From Dankookia rubra (GTDB lineage: Bacteria > Pseudomonadota > Alphaproteobacteria > Acetobacterales > Acetobacteraceae): DNA of 64,000 nt. This document shows, in pieces, positions 62,703 through 64,000 of this stretch (the stretch's first letter is position 1; every line of letters begins with the position of its first letter). Under the pieces are notes generated by a model. It was not told where the DNA came from. It made no database searches and was given only the letters and a program-made list of their open reading frames with translations. Both the position numbers and the translations under genes were made by a program. The stretch is taken from the NCBI RefSeq assembly GCF_004355005.1, contig NZ_SMSJ01000007.1, positions 101,716 to 165,715 of the forward strand, read 5' to 3'.

Positions 62703-62776
62703 GGCGTCCCAGCCTCCAAAGCAGATTAAAACACCGCCCCGCATCAAGCGCTCAAACCACTTCACACGGCTCCCTA
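61735..62776 (-). mobile_element. IS630-type insertion sequence
   Basis: The element runs 61737-62774 (1038 bases), flanked by TA duplications at 61735-61736 and 62775-62776, as expected for IS630/Tc1 elements. The ends are imperfect inverted repeats: left TAGAGCGCCGTGCG and right TAGGGAGCCGTGTG, with further scattered matches inward. The transposase is on the minus strand. The insertion lies exactly at the stop codon of the DadA-like gene. Confidence 0.75.
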
Positions 62777-62831
62777 GGTGTGCAGTCCCGGGGTGTAGTG
62801 GTGCGTTCTCGCGCGAGCAGGAGAACGCTCT

Positions 62832-63837
62832 ATGGCAGCAGGTCTTCACGGCTCGGCCCGAACGACGCCGCGAGTTCAAGCCGGTTGAACGTATACGTTC
62901 AACCAAACGTCGCAAGCGTCGACCCGCGTCCTGGCCGCCCAGTACCACCTAAACCCCAAGACCGTGCGGAAATGGCGTGGCCGGACCGGCACCGCTGATG
63001 CACCCGTGGGGCCGCGGCAGCCCCGAAGCAGCGTCCTCACGGGTTCAAGGCACTGCCTTGAACGAGGAGGCGATCGTCGTCGAGTTCCGACGCCGCACCC
63101 TGCTACCCCTCGATGATGTCCTCGGCTGCTTGCGGGAGACCATCCCGGCGCTCAGCCGCTCGGCGCTGCACCGCTGCCTGGTCCGCCATGGGATCTCCCG
63201 GCTGCCGCAGCCCGAGCAGACAGCGTCAAAGCGCAAACGCTTTGCCGAAACCGCCATCGGCTACGTCCACATCGACGTCTGCGAGTTGCGCCTGGCCGAG
63301 GGCAAGCTCTTCATGTTCCTCGCCATCGACAGGGTCTCGAAGCTCACCCACGCCGCCTTCCTCGATGCCAATACAAAGCTGAACGGCGCCGCGTTCCTGC
63401 GGGAGGTGATCCAGGCCTTCCCGTACCAGATCCACACCGTGCTGACCGACAACGGCATGGCCTTCGCCGATCTGCCGAAGAACCGCGGTCGCCATGCCAC
63501 CATGGTGGCCATCTTCGGCGGTCACATCTTCGACCGGGTCTGCGACGAGCACGGCATCGAGCATCGGCTGACCAAGCCCTACCATCCCTGGACCAACGGT
63601 CAGGCCGAGCGGATGAACCGAACCATCAAGGACGCCACCACCAAGGCCTTCCACTACCCCGACCTCGACGCCCTTAAGGCCCATATCATGGCCTTTGTCA
63701 CGGCCTACAACTTCGCCAAGCACCTCAAAGCACTACGATGGCGAACCCCGTTCCAGGCCATCCGCCACGCCTGGGCCAAAGACCCGGACATCTTCAAAAT
63801 CAACCCGCACCACCCCATCCCGGGACCAAATATCTAG
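62832..63837 (+). pseudogene. IS481 family transposase, N-terminus degraded
   Basis: From ATG 62832 the N-terminus reads MAAGLHGSARTTPRVQAG, then a TGA at 62886. The same frame continues as VLAAQYHLNPKTVRKWRGRT (helix-turn-helix) and PVGPRQPRSSVLTG. Around 63045-63060 a second frameshift leads into NEEAIVVEFRRRTLLPLDD and an intact DDE domain: YVHIDVCEL, VLTDNGMAFADL and TNGQAERMNRTIKDAT, ending PHHPIPGPNI. The catalytic residues remain but the DNA-binding part is split, so this copy is probably inactive unless read by frameshifting. Confidence 0.8.
62883..62904. repeat. 22-base perfect palindrome inside the IS481 5' region
   Basis: GGTTGAACGTA (62883-62893) is followed directly by its reverse complement TACGTTCAACC (62894-62904). 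The premature TGA of the IS481 transposase lies in its left half. It is more AT-rich than the surroundings and looks like a protein-binding site or a small insertion. Confidence 0.6.
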
Positions 63838-63924
63838 AGCAGATGGTAGAACGGCGTGAACGCCCGAACGCCTGAAACCTTTCTGAAAACTAGGCCCCGT
63901 TAGCGCCTGAACGCTGCGGCGTTG

Positions 63925-64000
63925 ATGGCGTTGGGCCGCCTTTGTGAAGGGGCGGCAGTGGTTCTCACGGATGAGCAATGGGCGGTGCTGGAGCCGCTGG
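63925..64000 (+). CDS. IS5-type transposase, N-terminal fragment at window edge
   Basis: The frame reads VVLTDEQWAVLEPL at the window edge, a typical opening of IS5-family transposases (LTDxQWxxLEPL). ATG at 63925 is in frame; a GTG at 63958 would also serve. The element probably begins near GGCCCCGTTAGC (63894-63905). The rest lies outside the window, so integrity is unknown. Confidence 0.65.
   Translation, partial: MALGRLCEGAAVVLTDEQWAVLEPL

Noticed and set aside
1-64000. CRISPR arrays, tRNA or rRNA genes
   Set aside because: No regularly spaced repeats and no tRNA-like or rRNA-like segments were noticed in the intergenic regions.

Overview
The window is strongly GC-rich chromosomal DNA from an alphaproteobacterium. 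I infer an Acetobacteraceae-type (Roseomonas-like) organism. The reasons are the gene content (several periplasmic TctC/Bug solute receptors, an ugpBAEC importer, soxXYZA, a xanthine-oxidase-family hydroxylase), the dense ATGA/GTGA gene overlaps, and insertion sequences of the IS630, IS481 and IS5 types. No rRNA, tRNA or CRISPR array was seen. The taxonomic assignment is inference.

Layout. 1-7246: end of a DUF1232 protein; a leftward SDR/RidA pair (a DenD-like sugar-acid dehydrogenase with a deaminase); divergent diaminopropionate ammonia-lyase; then the glycerol-3-phosphate-type ABC importer ugpBAEC with two hairpins between ugpB and ugpA. 7255-8448: a holin-like/GH108 muramidase fusion. 8626-15884: a leftward exopolysaccharide locus (glycosyltransferases, acyltransferase, lipoprotein, chain-length protein with a frameshift, priming sugar transferase). 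16038-22844: rightward msrA-msrB, a coupled beta-propeller/deacetylase/desaturase operon, a membrane protein, an HWE/HisKA_2 histidine kinase and a BaiN-like flavoprotein. 22849-26456: a leftward chromate operon in which chrB and a DUF1259 gene are frameshifted while chrA is intact. 26611-30627: leftward manganese catalase, DUF892 protein, aldo/keto reductase and PHB-depolymerase-like esterase.

30813-49164: mixed metabolic genes. These include a nitroreductase, a GT-C-like membrane protein, a single-domain response regulator, a Gfo/Idh/MocA oxidoreductase, an MFS transporter, a GST, an SDR with a coupled Bug receptor, a LysR regulator, the URC pyrimidine-catabolism pair urc1-urc4, and a coupled thioesterase/HAD/PEP-mutase-family/Bug set. 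49269-55412: an NTF2-like protein, a PhnZ-like HD oxygenase, then a tight run of a two-subunit molybdenum hydroxylase followed by soxX-soxY-soxZ-soxA, with no soxB or soxCD in view. 55518-61737: an acid-catabolism group (Ldh2-type dehydrogenase, Bug, FAH hydrolase, TauD-type dioxygenase, Bug, DadA-type oxidase).

61735-64000: insertion-sequence territory. An IS630-type element sits in the stop codon of the DadA-like gene and is followed by a degraded IS481 element and the start of an IS5-type transposase. The most notable signals are the hydroxylase-sox operon with an atypical SoxY C-terminus, the holin-endolysin fusion, the multiply frameshifted chromate operon, and several long perfect inverted repeats without an assigned role.
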